From Rhizodiscina lignyota (Eukaryota > Ascomycota > Dothideomycetes > Aulographales > Rhizodiscinaceae), in the NCBI GenBank assembly GCA_010015805.1, contig ML978125.1, positions 248,001 through 312,000 of the forward strand: 64,000 nt of DNA, given 5' to 3'. How positions within the stretch are numbered: position 1 is the stretch's first letter; each line of letters begins with the position of its first letter. Below the pieces are notes generated by a model, which ran no database searches, was not told where the DNA came from, and was given only the letters and a program-made list of their open reading frames with translations. The position numbers and the translations under genes were made by a program. This document shows positions 47,220 to 58,010 of the stretch, in pieces.

Positions 47220-47513
47220 ATGTGCTGCCACCACCACTGCCGTCGCCGTACACCTCTTGTCGTCCGCCTCTATCGTTGGAATCAGCAGCGACAAGCAGAC
47301 AAGCGAGTCGCACCGATCAATGAAGTAAACACCACATCAGAGAGGGCGAATGGCGTCCAACAGCAGTTTCCAGCTTCGCCGCAGTATGCGCAGCCTCCAC
47401 AATATACTCAACCGCCAGAGTACACGCAGCCTCCGGCCTATCGCGATGTGCCCCATGGTGGCTTGACACCGACTGCAACAGCACAGGAGAAGGCTCCTCT
47501 CCAGAAGAATTGA
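47220..47513 (+). CDS. Small PPxY-rich micro-protein
   Basis: Single exon of 97 residues. The N-terminus MCCHHHCRRR is Cys/His/Arg-rich and could be palmitoylated or bind metal. The C-terminal half has three PPxY motifs in close tandem (PPQY, PPEY, PPAY), the classic ligand of WW domains, for example in Rsp5/Nedd4-type ubiquitin ligases. No signal peptide and no other domain. The leader before the ATG is AT- and CA-rich, like other fungal 5' UTRs, and CCAAAATG is a fair start context. Whether it is expressed is unknown, but the compact motif composition is unlike random sequence. A possible role as an adaptor that brings cargo to a WW-domain ligase is inference. Confidence 0.6.
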   Translation: MCCHHHCRRRTPLVVRLYRWNQQRQADKRVAPINEVNTTSERANGVQQQFPASPQYAQPPQYTQPPEYTQPPAYRDVPHGGLTPTATAQEKAPLQKN

Positions 47514-48510
47514 GAATCGCGATGACGTATGATAAGGTATGCTATATATATTTCCTCTTATGCACTGTGTCATCCGCCAACTAAATTCCCAGGGACGGCG
47601 AGCTCTCTTGTGCTGAAATCGCCGTTTGGCATGGGAATAATGTACGATGCATGAGAGCGGAGTCTCGATGCTTGCGACGAATTGATATTTCTGTTCAGAG
47701 TACTTGTAGCCACAAATGAAATGAAATCACTTTTATCAATGTCCTGTCAGCTCTCGGATGTTTTGTGCCTGTTGAGAAGACATAGTGCACATGAAATAGA
47801 TGGCTGTGACCGAAACCGAAGTAGAAGGGCTGTCGTGGAGTATGTGTAGAGTATCAGGTTAGCCTGAAGAATTCTCCAACGGCTCAAACAGTAAGCTCGG
47901 CATGTGTTGACGGTTTCTGTCAGAAAAGGTGGGAGACACTCCAAGAGAACCTATTACTATGTGGTCGAAGCATGCTGTGCGTAGGTGAGAGGACTGCTTC
48001 AAAAGTAACTTCCAAAAGCCAAATGCATGCTCTATCGTTGCGTCGAAGGCGCTTGAAGACTGGTCGCCTGTGATAATATCGTTGCTTGAATGTTAGGGTG
48101 AGGAGGTTAGAGGAATACTCGTCAACAATCAAACTGATGCACGAATATCAGTGCGAAGCCGCCAGAAGAAATACAGGATCATACCGCAAGGTTTGTAGCG
48201 GCAATTATCTTCCGCATCCTCGCATTTATTAATCTTTCCGTGTTGAACAAGACGATTCAAGCTCCACAGGTCGTTGCCATTGCTACACCAACAAATTCTC
48301 GCGCTTGCGAATACTCGTATAGCCTATTGCTACGTCAAGGACAAGGTCTGTTGTGACTTCATTGATCGTGATGCATGTTCGCGTTTCACCAATCAGCGAG
48401 CGCTTGCATGTATGCGATGGTTAATTTCATCATCATCATCATCATCATCTCTTTCTTATCTGAAAACTCTCTAAGCTTTTGCTCTCGCAACAACGCTCTT
48501 AAAGTTCAGA
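47514..48510. other. Intergenic, 1.0 kb
   Basis: Holds 3' UTR and promoter space only. A trinucleotide run lies just before the next gene (see separate entry). No supported gene. Confidence 0.5.
48427..48450. repeat. ATC trinucleotide microsatellite
   Basis: About seven consecutive CAT/ATC units, followed by a pyrimidine-rich leader, 60 bp before the start codon of the SDR gene. It probably lies in the promoter or 5' UTR. Confidence 0.85.
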
Positions 48511-49332
48511 ATGGCATTTCCTTACAAGAAAATACTCGTCATTGGAGCTACTTCGGGAATTGGCGAAGCATTGAGCGCCCGGTTCGTTGAGAATGGCATC
48601 TTCGTGATTGTCACTGGGCGCCGCAAAGAGCGACTTGATTCGTTCGTCGAGAAACATGGCAAGGACAAGGCGGCAGCAGAAGTTTTCGACATCGCGCAGC
48701 TCGACAAGATTCCACACTTCGCACGCGAGGTAACTGCTGCGCACCCGGACATTGATGCAGTGCTTGTCAATGCCGGCATGCAACGCGGCTTCGATTTCTC
48801 CAAACCTGAGACTGTCGACCTCGCCGATGTGGACATGGAGGTCAAGACCAACTACAGTGCTTACCTTCACATCACGCATGCATTCCTCCCATTCCTCCAG
48901 AATGCATCAAAGAGTCGAGACGTGGCGCTCATGTACATGTCGTCTGGTCTGGCACTCCTTCCCATGATTCATATTCCTGGATACTGTGCGACCAAAGCCG
49001 CACTACACCATTTCATCCTCGTGCTCCGCGAACAACTCAAAGGACCATTCCCAAGGCTCAAAATTATCGAAATATTCCCTCCGGCTGTGCAAACTGAACT
49101 TCACGACTGGTTTCCGGACCTCGAAGTTGGAAGGGGCTGGGGCATGCCTCTGGATCAGTTTACGGACATTGCTTGGAGCAAGTTGAGCTACGGTGAGGAA
49201 CAACCAAACATTGGCTTAGCTGAGATGGCATTCAATCGATTCGAGAGTGCGAGACAGGCGGCCTTTCAGCAGCTTGCTGAGAAGTCGAGATCGGAGCCAG
49301 GTAAAGATTCGAGTCAGCCGGGTTCATCATAA
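48511..49332 (+). CDS. Short-chain dehydrogenase/reductase (DltE-like)
   Basis: Single exon of 273 residues. The classical SDR features are complete: cofactor motif GATSGIGEAL (residues 12-21), Asn-Ala-Gly in LVNAGM (about 87-89), catalytic Ser144/145, Tyr158 and Lys162 in GYCATKAA. The Arg-Arg at GRRKER after beta-2 suggests NADP(H) preference. The region after the active site (FPPAVQTELHDW) resembles the DltE-like group of fungal SDRs. No signal peptide or peroxisomal tail; the C-terminus is Ser-rich. The substrate is unknown, and neighbouring genes give no pathway clue. Confidence 0.9.
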   Translation: MAFPYKKILVIGATSGIGEALSARFVENGIFVIVTGRRKERLDSFVEKHGKDKAAAEVFDIAQLDKIPHFAREVTAAHPDIDAVLVNAGMQRGFDFSKPETVDLADVDMEVKTNYSAYLHITHAFLPFLQNASKSRDVALMYMSSGLALLPMIHIPGYCATKAALHHFILVLREQLKGPFPRLKIIEIFPPAVQTELHDWFPDLEVGRGWGMPLDQFTDIAWSKLSYGEEQPNIGLAEMAFNRFESARQAAFQQLAEKSRSEPGKDSSQPGSS

Positions 49333-49729
49333 GGTATCCTCGATGAGAGATGCAGGACAAAGATCTTAAATAAGTCATTGGTGCAGGGATTCCTAGAAGG
49401 TCCGGGACGGCGTTGTTGAGTCGAAGGACATTAGATCAGACATGAACTGATATATAGACAAAACTCGAGAAGTCTGCGTGGGAAATATCCAAAAGGTTCG
49501 CTCGGCGCAAACATGCGGCGACACGGGCACAGCCACATGTGAACCTCCTCCTGATTGCATAAATCCGAGACACGCGGCGCATCGCTCCGACTTTAACCTC
49601 CACCTCGCTCTTCCACTCCCACGCCCATATTGCTCTTATAGTCCATCCCCTTTACATTTCGAGTCTGATCGTATCTCGATACTGCTTACAGCGTAAAAGA
49701 GAGTCGAATTCGAACACGAAACGAGCACA
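49333..49729. other. Intergenic, promoter of the SH3 gene
   Basis: About 400 bp. The stretch 49590-49660 is pyrimidine-rich, as in promoters of housekeeping fungal genes. No gene. Confidence 0.5.
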
Positions 49730-50525
49730 ATGGGGTATGAGGAGTTCAGTACAGCAATGACCAACCGGTCATTGCGCACCATCAAAACAGTATGTCTCAT
49801 GCGAGCTCTTCTCCATAGCGAACATTGTTCTAACGTACGTCCTTCAGGAACTCGTTTTTCTCACCGAATCCTCTATCATCTCCGAGTCCCAACTTGAAAA
49901 CATCCTGAAAGAGCTTCCCACGGAGAGCGACACTATAATCCACCCCACCCAGCCTACTCCTACCCCAGCGGCGGCGATGAGTAACCTCTCCCTCCAAAAC
50001 ACAAAGAACAGCTACAACGAGAAGCAAGAATACGAAGCGCCTCAGGGTCCACCCCCCTCATATCCGGCCTACCCAACGCCACCACCAACAGCCGCAGCTC
50101 TCTGCCACGCCACTGCCCTGTACGCCTACAACCCTACCGACGCAGGCGATCTAGCACTCATCCCGAACGACCGGGTTGCCGTAACTGAGTACATGAACGC
50201 GGAGTGGTGGAAGGGCAGCAACGAACGGACCGGCCAGGAAGGTATCTTCCCACGCAGCTACGTTAAGGTGGAGGAGAAGAGTACTGGCGCGTTGGCGACG
50301 CCGCAGCAAGCGTTCGGCGGCCCGGTGCAGAACCAAAACCAGGGCACAAGCTATGGCAACATGCCATTGGAGGTGGCCAACGGCACGCAGCAGGGTGAGC
50401 AGTCGAAGCTTGGTGGAGGCAAGGCGCAAGAGGCGGGTAAGAAGATTGGCAAGAAGTTGGGAAATGCCGCAATTTTCGGAGCAGGTGCCACGATCGGGTC
50501 GAACATTGTCAATGGAATTTTCTGA
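49730..50525 (+). CDS. SH3-domain protein, Lsb1/Pin3-like
   Basis: Two exons, 49730-49789 and 49848-50525, give 245 residues. The N-terminal helix-forming segment MTNRSLRTIKTELVFLTESS, joined across the intron, is the hallmark of the Lsb1/Pin3 family. It is followed by a Pro-rich linker (QGPPPSYPAYPTPPP) and one SH3 domain at about residues 105-163 (ALYAYNP at the start, then the Trp pair in EWWKG and IFPRSYVKV at the end). In yeast these proteins bind Las17/WASP, control actin patches and affect prion formation. The tail is Gln/Gly-rich with a Gly/Ala hydrophobic end. The start at 49730 is supported by the conserved N-terminus. Function in this species is inferred from the family. Confidence 0.9.
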
Positions 50526-51009
50526 GCTTGTTCGTTGCAGCAGTGGATGTTCAGAATCATCGGCATGGCATAGGCGTATTGGCGTTTCGGATTCGAGTGG
50601 AATAAGCGCTCTCGTAGGGTGAGAGATTATCGGATCAAATAGTGCTTTCTTAATAGGTTTCACAAAATGACGCCATCTTCCTCTCACTGATTATGCAGTT
50701 CTTCACAAAATGTAGGTATCCGATGACGGCAAGTTCTCCTTCTCGTTGGCAACCGAGAGGAACCGCGTGTCATGAGAGCAGTGGTTCACACTTAGGCTCG
50801 GGCGTGCTCGCACTACTCCCTCTGACGTACAGGCGAATCCTTTTCATATTTCATTTCACCTACCTGCATGTAGTACTTTCACCTCACTTGTTTCCCATGC
50901 TCAACCACGCAATCGTCTAACCGACTGGGGCAAGTTCATTCTATCTTAATTGCATCTATTGCAAGCTGTTTCATCTTTGCGCCAATCTATTGCTATATCG
51001 CCCCCAGTT
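50526..51009. other. Intergenic, promoter of the MCT-like gene
   Basis: About 480 bp of 3' UTR and promoter space. Nothing else recognised. Confidence 0.5.
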
Positions 51010-53344
51010 ATGTCGCGTCGGGAATCACGCCCGCCTGAACTTCCACAGCTTCACTTCTCCCCACGTCCCCTCTCTGGCATTTGGCGATGGGGATCGGGTT
51101 ACTTCGGCAAGGACTTCAGAGGTAGCTGGATTGAACTCGATGGTCTCGAATCCGGGTCGAAAGACATGAATGAGAGCATCATAGATTACGGCCACCGATA
51201 TTCACGCACACCGAAGCAGGCGCTTGAGGTGATTCGAGATTCCACATCCACAGCAACAGAGGATACCCAATCGAGAACGGATTTGGGCGATATACCTGAC
51301 GTTACTCGAACTCAAACATTACCTACGCTTGCGAAGAATACTAGGAGCAGCAGCCGCGGCCGACGCCACGATTCTCAAGCGGCGAATAGCAGACAAGAGA
51401 GGTCGAAAAGTGAAAGTCAGGCCCACAATCACATCAAACGCCAGTATGAACCACGCGTGCCGTGCCATGCATCTCACCTCGCGCAGGTAGACAACACTGG
51501 CGTTGGTGTTGCCCGTGATCCGGCCTCTCTCGCATCACCATGGGTTCGCCGCTTCGCCATCACACCAGTACCACTGCCACCGAGAGCGCCGACGCCAATC
51601 TTCATGACACACGAATTCGATGCTGGTCACTTGAACGGACCAAATTTGCACGAACCTACAATGGAGCGGACAGAATCCAACATGAGCCGCTCTCAGAAAG
51701 AAGCTGATGACCTAGGAAACTCGTTTAAAGACTTCAGCGAAATTCACGCCCGCACCTCGAAATCATATTCTTCGAAGGTAGAGTCCCAACACGACACGAA
51801 CAGTACAATGGTAGAGAACAAGAGCGATACATTCCATCAACCATTCTCAAATACTCACAATCGAATAAGCATGGCCTCTAAGGCGGTATCAGAGATGTCT
51901 CGGTACCACGACGTTGACCTCGAACGCGGTGCCAGCGACCACTACAATGTCCCAGATACTGCCACAAACAACCGCTTCTCCAGGGCCACCATGTCCACCG
52001 ACCCGCTTGCCCTCTGTGACCCGCAACCACCTGGCGACTTCGAGCCGCCACCCGATGGTGGTTGGCTCGCTTGGCTACACGCTGTCTTCGGCGCGTTCGC
52101 CATCTTCAACTGCTGGGGCCTCAATCTGTCGTTCGGTGTGTTCGAAGCCTACTACAAGACGATCTACATTCCGAACCACTCGCACTCAACAATCGCATGG
52201 ATCGGGAGCATACAGCTCTTCCTGATCTTCTTCACAGCGATCGTTGTGGGAAGATGCTACGATTTTGGTTGGTCCAGAGTGTTCTTCACCGGCGGGAGTA
52301 TAGGATTGGTGATTGCGGTGTACTTGACGAGTCTGTGCAAGAGCTGGGGCGCACTTTTTGCTGTGCAGGGTATCCTGACGGGTATGATGCAGGGCATGGT
52401 GTTTTGCTCCGGCATCCTCGTCGTCACCGAGTACTTTGACAAGAATCTCGGATTAGCCATTGGCATTAGTGCAGCAGGGAGCAGTGTTGGAGGAATTGTG
52501 TACTCGCTCATGGCGCAGCATCTGCTTCTGACCGCCGGCTTTGAGAAGACAATTCAGTATATGGGCATTGTGGTCATCCTTACGATGATTCCGAGCAACA
52601 TCGTCTTGCGATCCAGAAGGAAGAAGAGATCGGGAAAGGCACAGCAAGCTGTCGTAGACTTCGGCTTCTTGCGAGATCCTTCGTACCTGATGCTGCTATG
52701 GGGAATGTTCTTTAGCTTCTGGTCCTTGTATTTCGGGTTCTACTACGTGAGTTTCTCCAATTTCGATCCTTTTGCTTACCACCAGCCCCTAGAAAAATCT
52801 GGATACTAAATCTTTATAGATCGTGTCCTACGCCTACAACGTCCTCCAACTCCCCCCAGAGCAAAGCACTAATGTTCTCCTTGTTATGCTCGCTGCGAAT
52901 CTCCCAGGCCGCTTCGTCCCTGCTCTGCTCTCTGACCGATGTCTCGGCCCGATCAACACCCTCATTCCCTCTGTCCTGATCACAGCTCTCGTCATCTTCC
53001 TCTGGATCGGCACCAACACACCGTCAGGCCTGTACATCCTCGGCGCATTCTACGGCTTCGCGTCCGCTGGCCTGCAGTCGTTATTCTCGCCTGCTATAAC
53101 CGAGTTTTGCAGGGGTGATGATGGCACGAAGGGCCTTAAGAATGCGGTGGTGTTTGTAGCAATCGGGCTGGCATGCTTAACAGGGACGCCTATTGGTGGC
53201 GCTCTGATCGATTCTGGAAACACGCCAGAGGGACTGCCATATCTTTGGGCGCAGATCTTTGCCGGAGGCGCGATGACGTTAGGAGGCATTTGCTTTATAG
53301 CAAGTAGGGTCATGAAGGTTGGATGGGGGCCGGTAAGGACATGA
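51010..53344 (+). CDS. MFS transporter, monocarboxylate-permease-like, long N-terminus
   Basis: Two exons, 51010-52746 and 52820-53344, give 753 residues. The transporter part starts at about residue 340 with PPDGGWLAWLHAVFGAF, the signature of the MCT/Mch family, and has 12 predicted helices. The motifs AIGISAAGSSVGGIVYSL (helix 5) and LPGRFVPALLSDR (loop 8-9) fit the family. Substrates may be carboxylates or related small molecules. The first 340 residues are hydrophilic, Ser/Arg-rich and probably cytosolic and disordered, much longer than in most family members (usually 40-100). The ATG at 51010 is the first in frame after upstream stops. The intron of 73 bp has a GTGAGT donor. Confidence 0.9.
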
Positions 53345-53727
53345 GATGGTGTGTGTTGCAGTTTCCTCTAGTGGCACATGTGCATAAGAATGGAGTGGGA
53401 TCTACGGAATTTGGGATGTTTACTGCCGATTGTGAAACGGCAATGTCGGACTGGAAGCCCTCAACGGCACCGTTGCTGAATCCCTTCTCGAACTTCGACA
53501 TGGGACTGCACTGACTGGAGTTCTATAGCTGCACGGCTCTGTGGAAATGCCCACGGCATACGATAACGGGATAGCCCTCAACGGCAGAGTGTGGCCATGT
53601 TAAGGAGTGCATTTTGGGGTTATTTATGAGCTTCCTTTGCTTCAGTTTGATACCACATCTGCAGGCCCATGAAAAGGAGTAGTTTCTTAATAATAACGGA
53701 AATGATTTCCTTTAAACTTTCAAAATT
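53345..53727. other. Intergenic between convergent genes
   Basis: About 380 bp between the stop codons of the transporter and of the small secreted protein. No further feature seen. Confidence 0.5.
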
Positions 53728-54076
53728 TCAACGTTTGCATAGATACTGCAGACTTCGCGTAGCTCCACATCCATGCCCGCCTCCGTGTCCGCCTCCGTGT
53801 CCGCCTCCGTGTCCGCCTCCGTCATTCGCGAAGCTCTGCATCGGATACTTCATAAGTCTTCCAAAAAGAGCCAACGTGCTTAACACATGGTTACTTACAA
53901 AACCTCACCATCCTGCGCTCATTGCAGAACTGGACGCAGCCAACACTGGCCTGGCAGCACTCGGTGGCTTGATCGTTGAGTGGGCACTCTACCTCACCTG
54001 GAGGGCAGTTGCCTTGAGATTGTGCTGAGACAAAGACAGCAGCAAACAGAAGGACGGTTGCGGCGAAGAGCTTCAT
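53728..54076 (-). CDS. Small secreted Cys-rich protein with GGGH repeat tail
   Basis: Model of two exons, 54076-53909 and 53835-53728, giving 91 residues. A signal peptide (KLFAATVLLFAAVFVSAQ) is followed by a Cys-rich part with the order C-C-CC-C-C (residues about 24-51). The 72-bp intron has donor GTGAGG and acceptor GCAG; exon 2 then reads SFANDGGGHGGGHGGGHG and on to LCKR. The spliced form has eight cysteines, an even number suited to disulfides, and four GGGH units that could bind metal. Unspliced, the frame stops after 61 residues with seven cysteines. Small size, secretion and cysteine content fit an effector or antimicrobial type of protein, but there is no family match. The splice is inferred, not shown. 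Confidence 0.6.
53774..53821. repeat. 12-bp minisatellite, four units
   Basis: Four head-to-tail copies of TGTCCGCCTCCG, the first with one change. On the minus strand each unit encodes Gly-Gly-Gly-His, in the frame of exon 2 of the small secreted protein. Confidence 0.9.
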
Positions 54077-54947
54077 TTTGAGCTGAATAGGCAATGAAAT
54101 TTGAAGAGATCGTTCAGTGCTTGATAATGGTGTATTGAGATTTCCCATGCGCTTGTTCCGCATAATGACTCCTACATTGGACTTATATATTTGTTTTATG
54201 AAGATACCGTTCTAGTGTCTGCTCCATCGGCCGCTCACCGTTACAGACTACAGTCATTGCGCTTGATGGTTACTGTGGTAGGGTAACGGCGTAGGCATAT
54301 AGTGAAGATGTGGAATCTTTTAGAGTTATTACTTCAAATGGACGTGTGGAGAAGTGAGACAATGACATTTAATCACCGAATCTGCCAAGCGATGTGACAA
54401 TTCGATGTCACTATCTCTTTTAGAATGAAATGTGGAAAGGGATGGAGAAATTGCGGGGAATTTGTGGAGGCGGATACGAGACCTACGAGCCGAGCCGTGA
54501 CACTCAATGTCAGAGCATGGTTTAACTGGACCGTTCAAATTTTAGCCGAACTGCCTTTATGTATTTCGAACATATCTGGACCTAAAACAATGAAACGGTA
54601 ATATATCCGGGAGAAGAGAAAGCTTTATGGATTTGCAAGCGCCTCATGGGCACCGTTCAACAGATACCGAGTGGACTATCGTTTAAAGGAATAAAAGGAA
54701 TCGTCGAAAACAAGATTACTAGCTGAAAAGGGCTCCCATTTCGCAAATGCCGTGCATAAGATCGGGCTGACTGACCGGCTACTTCTGACACGTTATGAGC
54801 GTTTGAGGAGAACTCGATGTTACCGAAAAGTCAGCAAGGAACAAGCCCCATCTCAAATCCCGCAGTTTAAGAAATCGCTCCAATTGAAGACGTCTGGAGG
54901 GGACTCAGAGGAAGACAGTGCCCAAGGATATCAGGTCCGTGTCGAGT
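54077..54947. other. Intergenic, promoter of the small secreted protein gene
   Basis: About 870 bp. A TATA-like stretch (TATATATTTG) lies near 54184, about 110 bp upstream of the minus-strand ATG. A 69-codon frame on plus (54752-54961) overlaps the next gene's 3' end and is not supported. Confidence 0.5.
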
Positions 54948-55783
54948 CTACCGAAAGATGATTGCATTTTCCACACATGCCTCATCACACGCAACTGGTG
55001 GTAGTCCGTCCCTTCTATTGTCAGTTGGCAGCACCCTGGTCTGCTTGGCCAGCGTAGTGAGATGCGGAACACACAAGTCTTTGATAGCCTTGATGATTGC
55101 TGAGTAAGTCTCATCTCTTGGGCCATTCTTCTTGCGATAGTTGATGTCCAGACACGCCGCGTATCCCGAGGTTGCGTTGCTCGGTGGGACTGTAGTCTCA
55201 TACGTGACAAACCACTCAACGCTGTCGGTGTCGAAGCCCCATGCCAACATCTCTAATGAATTGGCGACTTCGCTCAATCTTCCCGTTCCTCTGAAATTAA
55301 TGACATTCGGGACGTCGGAGCGGAGATAGTCGTAGCCAAAACCTGTGAAGATCTCGGGGTTGCTCGTATTGATCGAGTTCCAAGATACCAAGTCGATCGT
55401 AGGCGGATTAGAAGCATTGATGTTTGCGTTGGAGGGAAGACCAGGATAAGAGCCAGATGGAAAGACAGGGTATGAGTCATACTGAAAGTTGGCAATCTGG
55501 AAATAGGCTGGGTTACTGGAGTGAGTGACCCACCAATGGCCATATGTGAAACCGATGGGAGCTGGAATCCACTTTTCGTTTGCCGGAGATTTTATATCAA
55601 GCGTCGGTGGAGGACGAACGAGCACAGAGTTTGAAGATGGGCATTTCTTTGAGAGTCCATCATACCCTGTCGAGGCAGCATGAGTGCCAAGAAGAGTAAG
55701 TACTATAATGATTGTCAGTGATTATCTGCGCACATCGTCACCGTACGGATATATGTACATGCTAGCAGAACTGTAAATGGCAT
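54948..55783 (-). CDS. Secreted protein of unknown function
   Basis: Two exons, 55783-55759 and 55702-54948, give 259 residues. Splicing creates an excellent signal peptide (MPFTVLLALLTLLGTHAAS), which supports the 56-bp intron. The mature part begins with a Cys-containing segment (KKCPSSNSVLVRPPPTLD). It continues with aromatic-rich stretches (GFTYGHWWVTHSSNPAYFQ) and a region that looks like a beta-sandwich (FDTDSVEWFVTYETTVPPS). Four Cys are in the mature part: one near the start, two in the last third and one near the end. I do not recognise a named domain. It lies upstream of the small Cys-rich secreted protein on the same strand, so two secreted proteins sit side by side. Confidence 0.75.
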
Positions 55784-56645
55784 TGTTGAGATTGATTGAT
55801 AGTGAACCTTGAGAATAATGCTGGAATTGGTGGAGCATATGAAAGAAGATATATTACTAGTGATGCTTTAATTGAGAAGAAAATGGTCATCGTAAGCTTG
55901 TGAGAATTGCTGGATTGGGATAACAGCTGCATAGAAAAAAGACCAATCATGCCAAGACACATCTTTTGTACTACAAAATGAATGAGAATATTATCGAAGT
56001 GCAGTATGGCCATGCAAGCCTCCATCGATCCTCGCCTATTCGTGAGAGGTACGCAATCAAAAGGCTTGTAAGGCTCTCCGGGAAATTCAGATTCTAGGTG
56101 TCAAAAGACTTGAAAATACGTCAATCGCTGGAAACAGAGTTTGAAGGAGAGGTCTCAAAACATCGAAGGATGGCCTGGACGCAATACCTAGCATCCACGG
56201 AGTGACCGCCGCTTTGCGTGATGATGCTCTTCGTCCGTTACCTCCATCTTGAACCCGGACAAGGGCTTGCATACGCCCTATGCACCCCAATATCGTTCGC
56301 ATGTGCGTTCACGATAATGCTTTTACGCCACGTTTGCATTGAGTGAAGACTGTTGTCGTTCCGCGGAATCTCTCCCTGATGACATGGAGTTAAGAGAGGT
56401 TGAGGAAGGATACGTACGAAACGGGAAAGGCTTGTCTGACTTCGGCTGGGCCGAGGCTGCTTCAATGTCTCAACATCAACCTTCAGCAGCTTGCCGAACA
56501 GTGCCGCCTTCCAAGTCTACCTTCGAATTTTTTTCCCTTAGGGTTGCGTACTAATGTCGAGATCTTGAGTCAATGTATGAAAATCCTTCTTAATCCTTAG
56601 AAAATACGTTTTAAAGAGGCGCGTGGGATTACGACTGCAGGGAAC
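55784..56645. other. Divergent intergenic region
   Basis: About 860 bp between the start codons of the secreted protein (minus) and the isomerase (plus). AT-rich near the minus gene. No other gene supported. Confidence 0.5.
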
Positions 56646-58010
56646 ATGGCGCCTACAAATTACAACTACGACTACTTTAACGTCTCCTTTCCTGCCGAAT
56701 ATGTTGCATACGTCGAGATTAATAGGCCGGAGAAGTTGAACGCGTTCATTGAAGTGTAAGTGATAGTGAACATACTTTCTTTACAATGCAGTGGATGGAA
56801 CGCCCATAAAGCACCCTTGTAATGTCCGGCTGAGGGTCTGCTTTCGTACACGAATTCTTATTCTCATGGGCGTCGAATTATTCTATCAAATTGTTCAATC
56901 TGTGCACACCTAGTAGTTTCCGGCTTTCCGCATGCTAGGACAGCGTCGCCACTCATGGCACGGCAGTACACTTACTGACCACTTTCAGGATGTGGATAAA
57001 CCTTGGCAAAATCATCAATGGTCTCTCCCACGATCCAGATGTTAGAGCGATAGTCCTCTGCTCCGCTGGAGATAAGGCGTTTACAGCAGGTCTGGACGTT
57101 CAGGTATGCGGGGCGGGGACGACAACACGTGCACTATCTGACAACCACAGGCTGCCTCAGAGGGCATGTTGAAACGTGACGGAAATGATGCTGCCCGAGT
57201 GCGACCGCCTTACTTCCGTTCTGTACATACTGCAATACTAATAGTGTGACAGATAGCCAACACTATTCGCCGCCACATACTAGAATTCCAAGACTGCATC
57301 ACAACGCTAGAAAAGTGCGAGAAGCGTAAGTATTCGCTTGCCCTTGGATTTCTCCGTTTTTAGAAATGACTAACTTCTACTCAGCTATCATAACCCTACT
57401 CCATGGATATTCATTTGGCCTCGCTATCGACATGTCCGTCTCGACAGACATTCGTCTCTGCGTCGGAGATACACGCTTCTCCGTCAAAGAAGTCGACATT
57501 GGATTGGCTGCAGATATTGGGACCCTCACTCGGCTTCCCAAGGCTGTAGGGAACTACAGCTGGGTCAAGGACGTCTGTCTCACTGCCCGTGTCTTCGGTG
57601 CTGACGAAGCGCTGCGAGTCGGGTTTGTCAGTGGCGTGTATCCATCCAAGGACGAAGGCATGAAAGCCGCGATCGAATTGGCCAAGCTGATTGCTTCGAA
57701 GAGTCCGGTGGCCACCATGGGCACAAAGGAGATCTTGAACTTCAGTCGGGACAGGCCCGTAGAAGATGGTACGTACGATCTCGATGCTCTGCCGAATGGA
57801 CCTGCGACATTGGCGCAGTGACAGATTGCCGTGCGCATGTGCAGGGCTCTCGACACTCTCCGCGAAATTCTTTGAAACTGCAGCTGACTTGCACTCCCAG
57901 GTCTTCGCTATACGGCCATATGGAATGGAGCGATGGTCCAGACACAAGATGTAAAGGACGCTGTACTGTCCGGCTTGCAGCGGCGTAAACCTACTTTCTC
58001 TAAACTCTAG
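56646..58010 (+). CDS. Peroxisomal delta(3,5)-delta(2,4)-dienoyl-CoA isomerase
   Basis: Six exons join in phase: 56646-56755, 56989-57103, 57151-57198, 57253-57325, 57385-57768 and 57901-58010, giving 279 residues. Crotonase-fold enzymes of this type (ECH1/Dci1) move double bonds in dienoyl-CoA intermediates so that odd-position unsaturated fatty acids can be oxidised. The CoA/oxyanion block is KAFTAGLDVQAASEG, the LHGYSFGLAIDMSVSTDIR stretch forms the second oxyanion region, and the acidic residues in KEVDIGLAADIGTL fit the catalytic positions of the family. The last exon supplies YTAIWNGAMVQTQDV and a C-terminal Ser-Lys-Leu, a perfect PTS1 signal, which supports both the last splice and the location. 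Intron 1 (233 bp) is longer than the others. Confidence 0.92.

Noticed and set aside
53669-54028. Plus-strand frame with CPPP repeats
   Set aside because: It is the antisense of the minisatellite and the secreted-protein gene; the minus strand has a signal peptide and sensible splicing.
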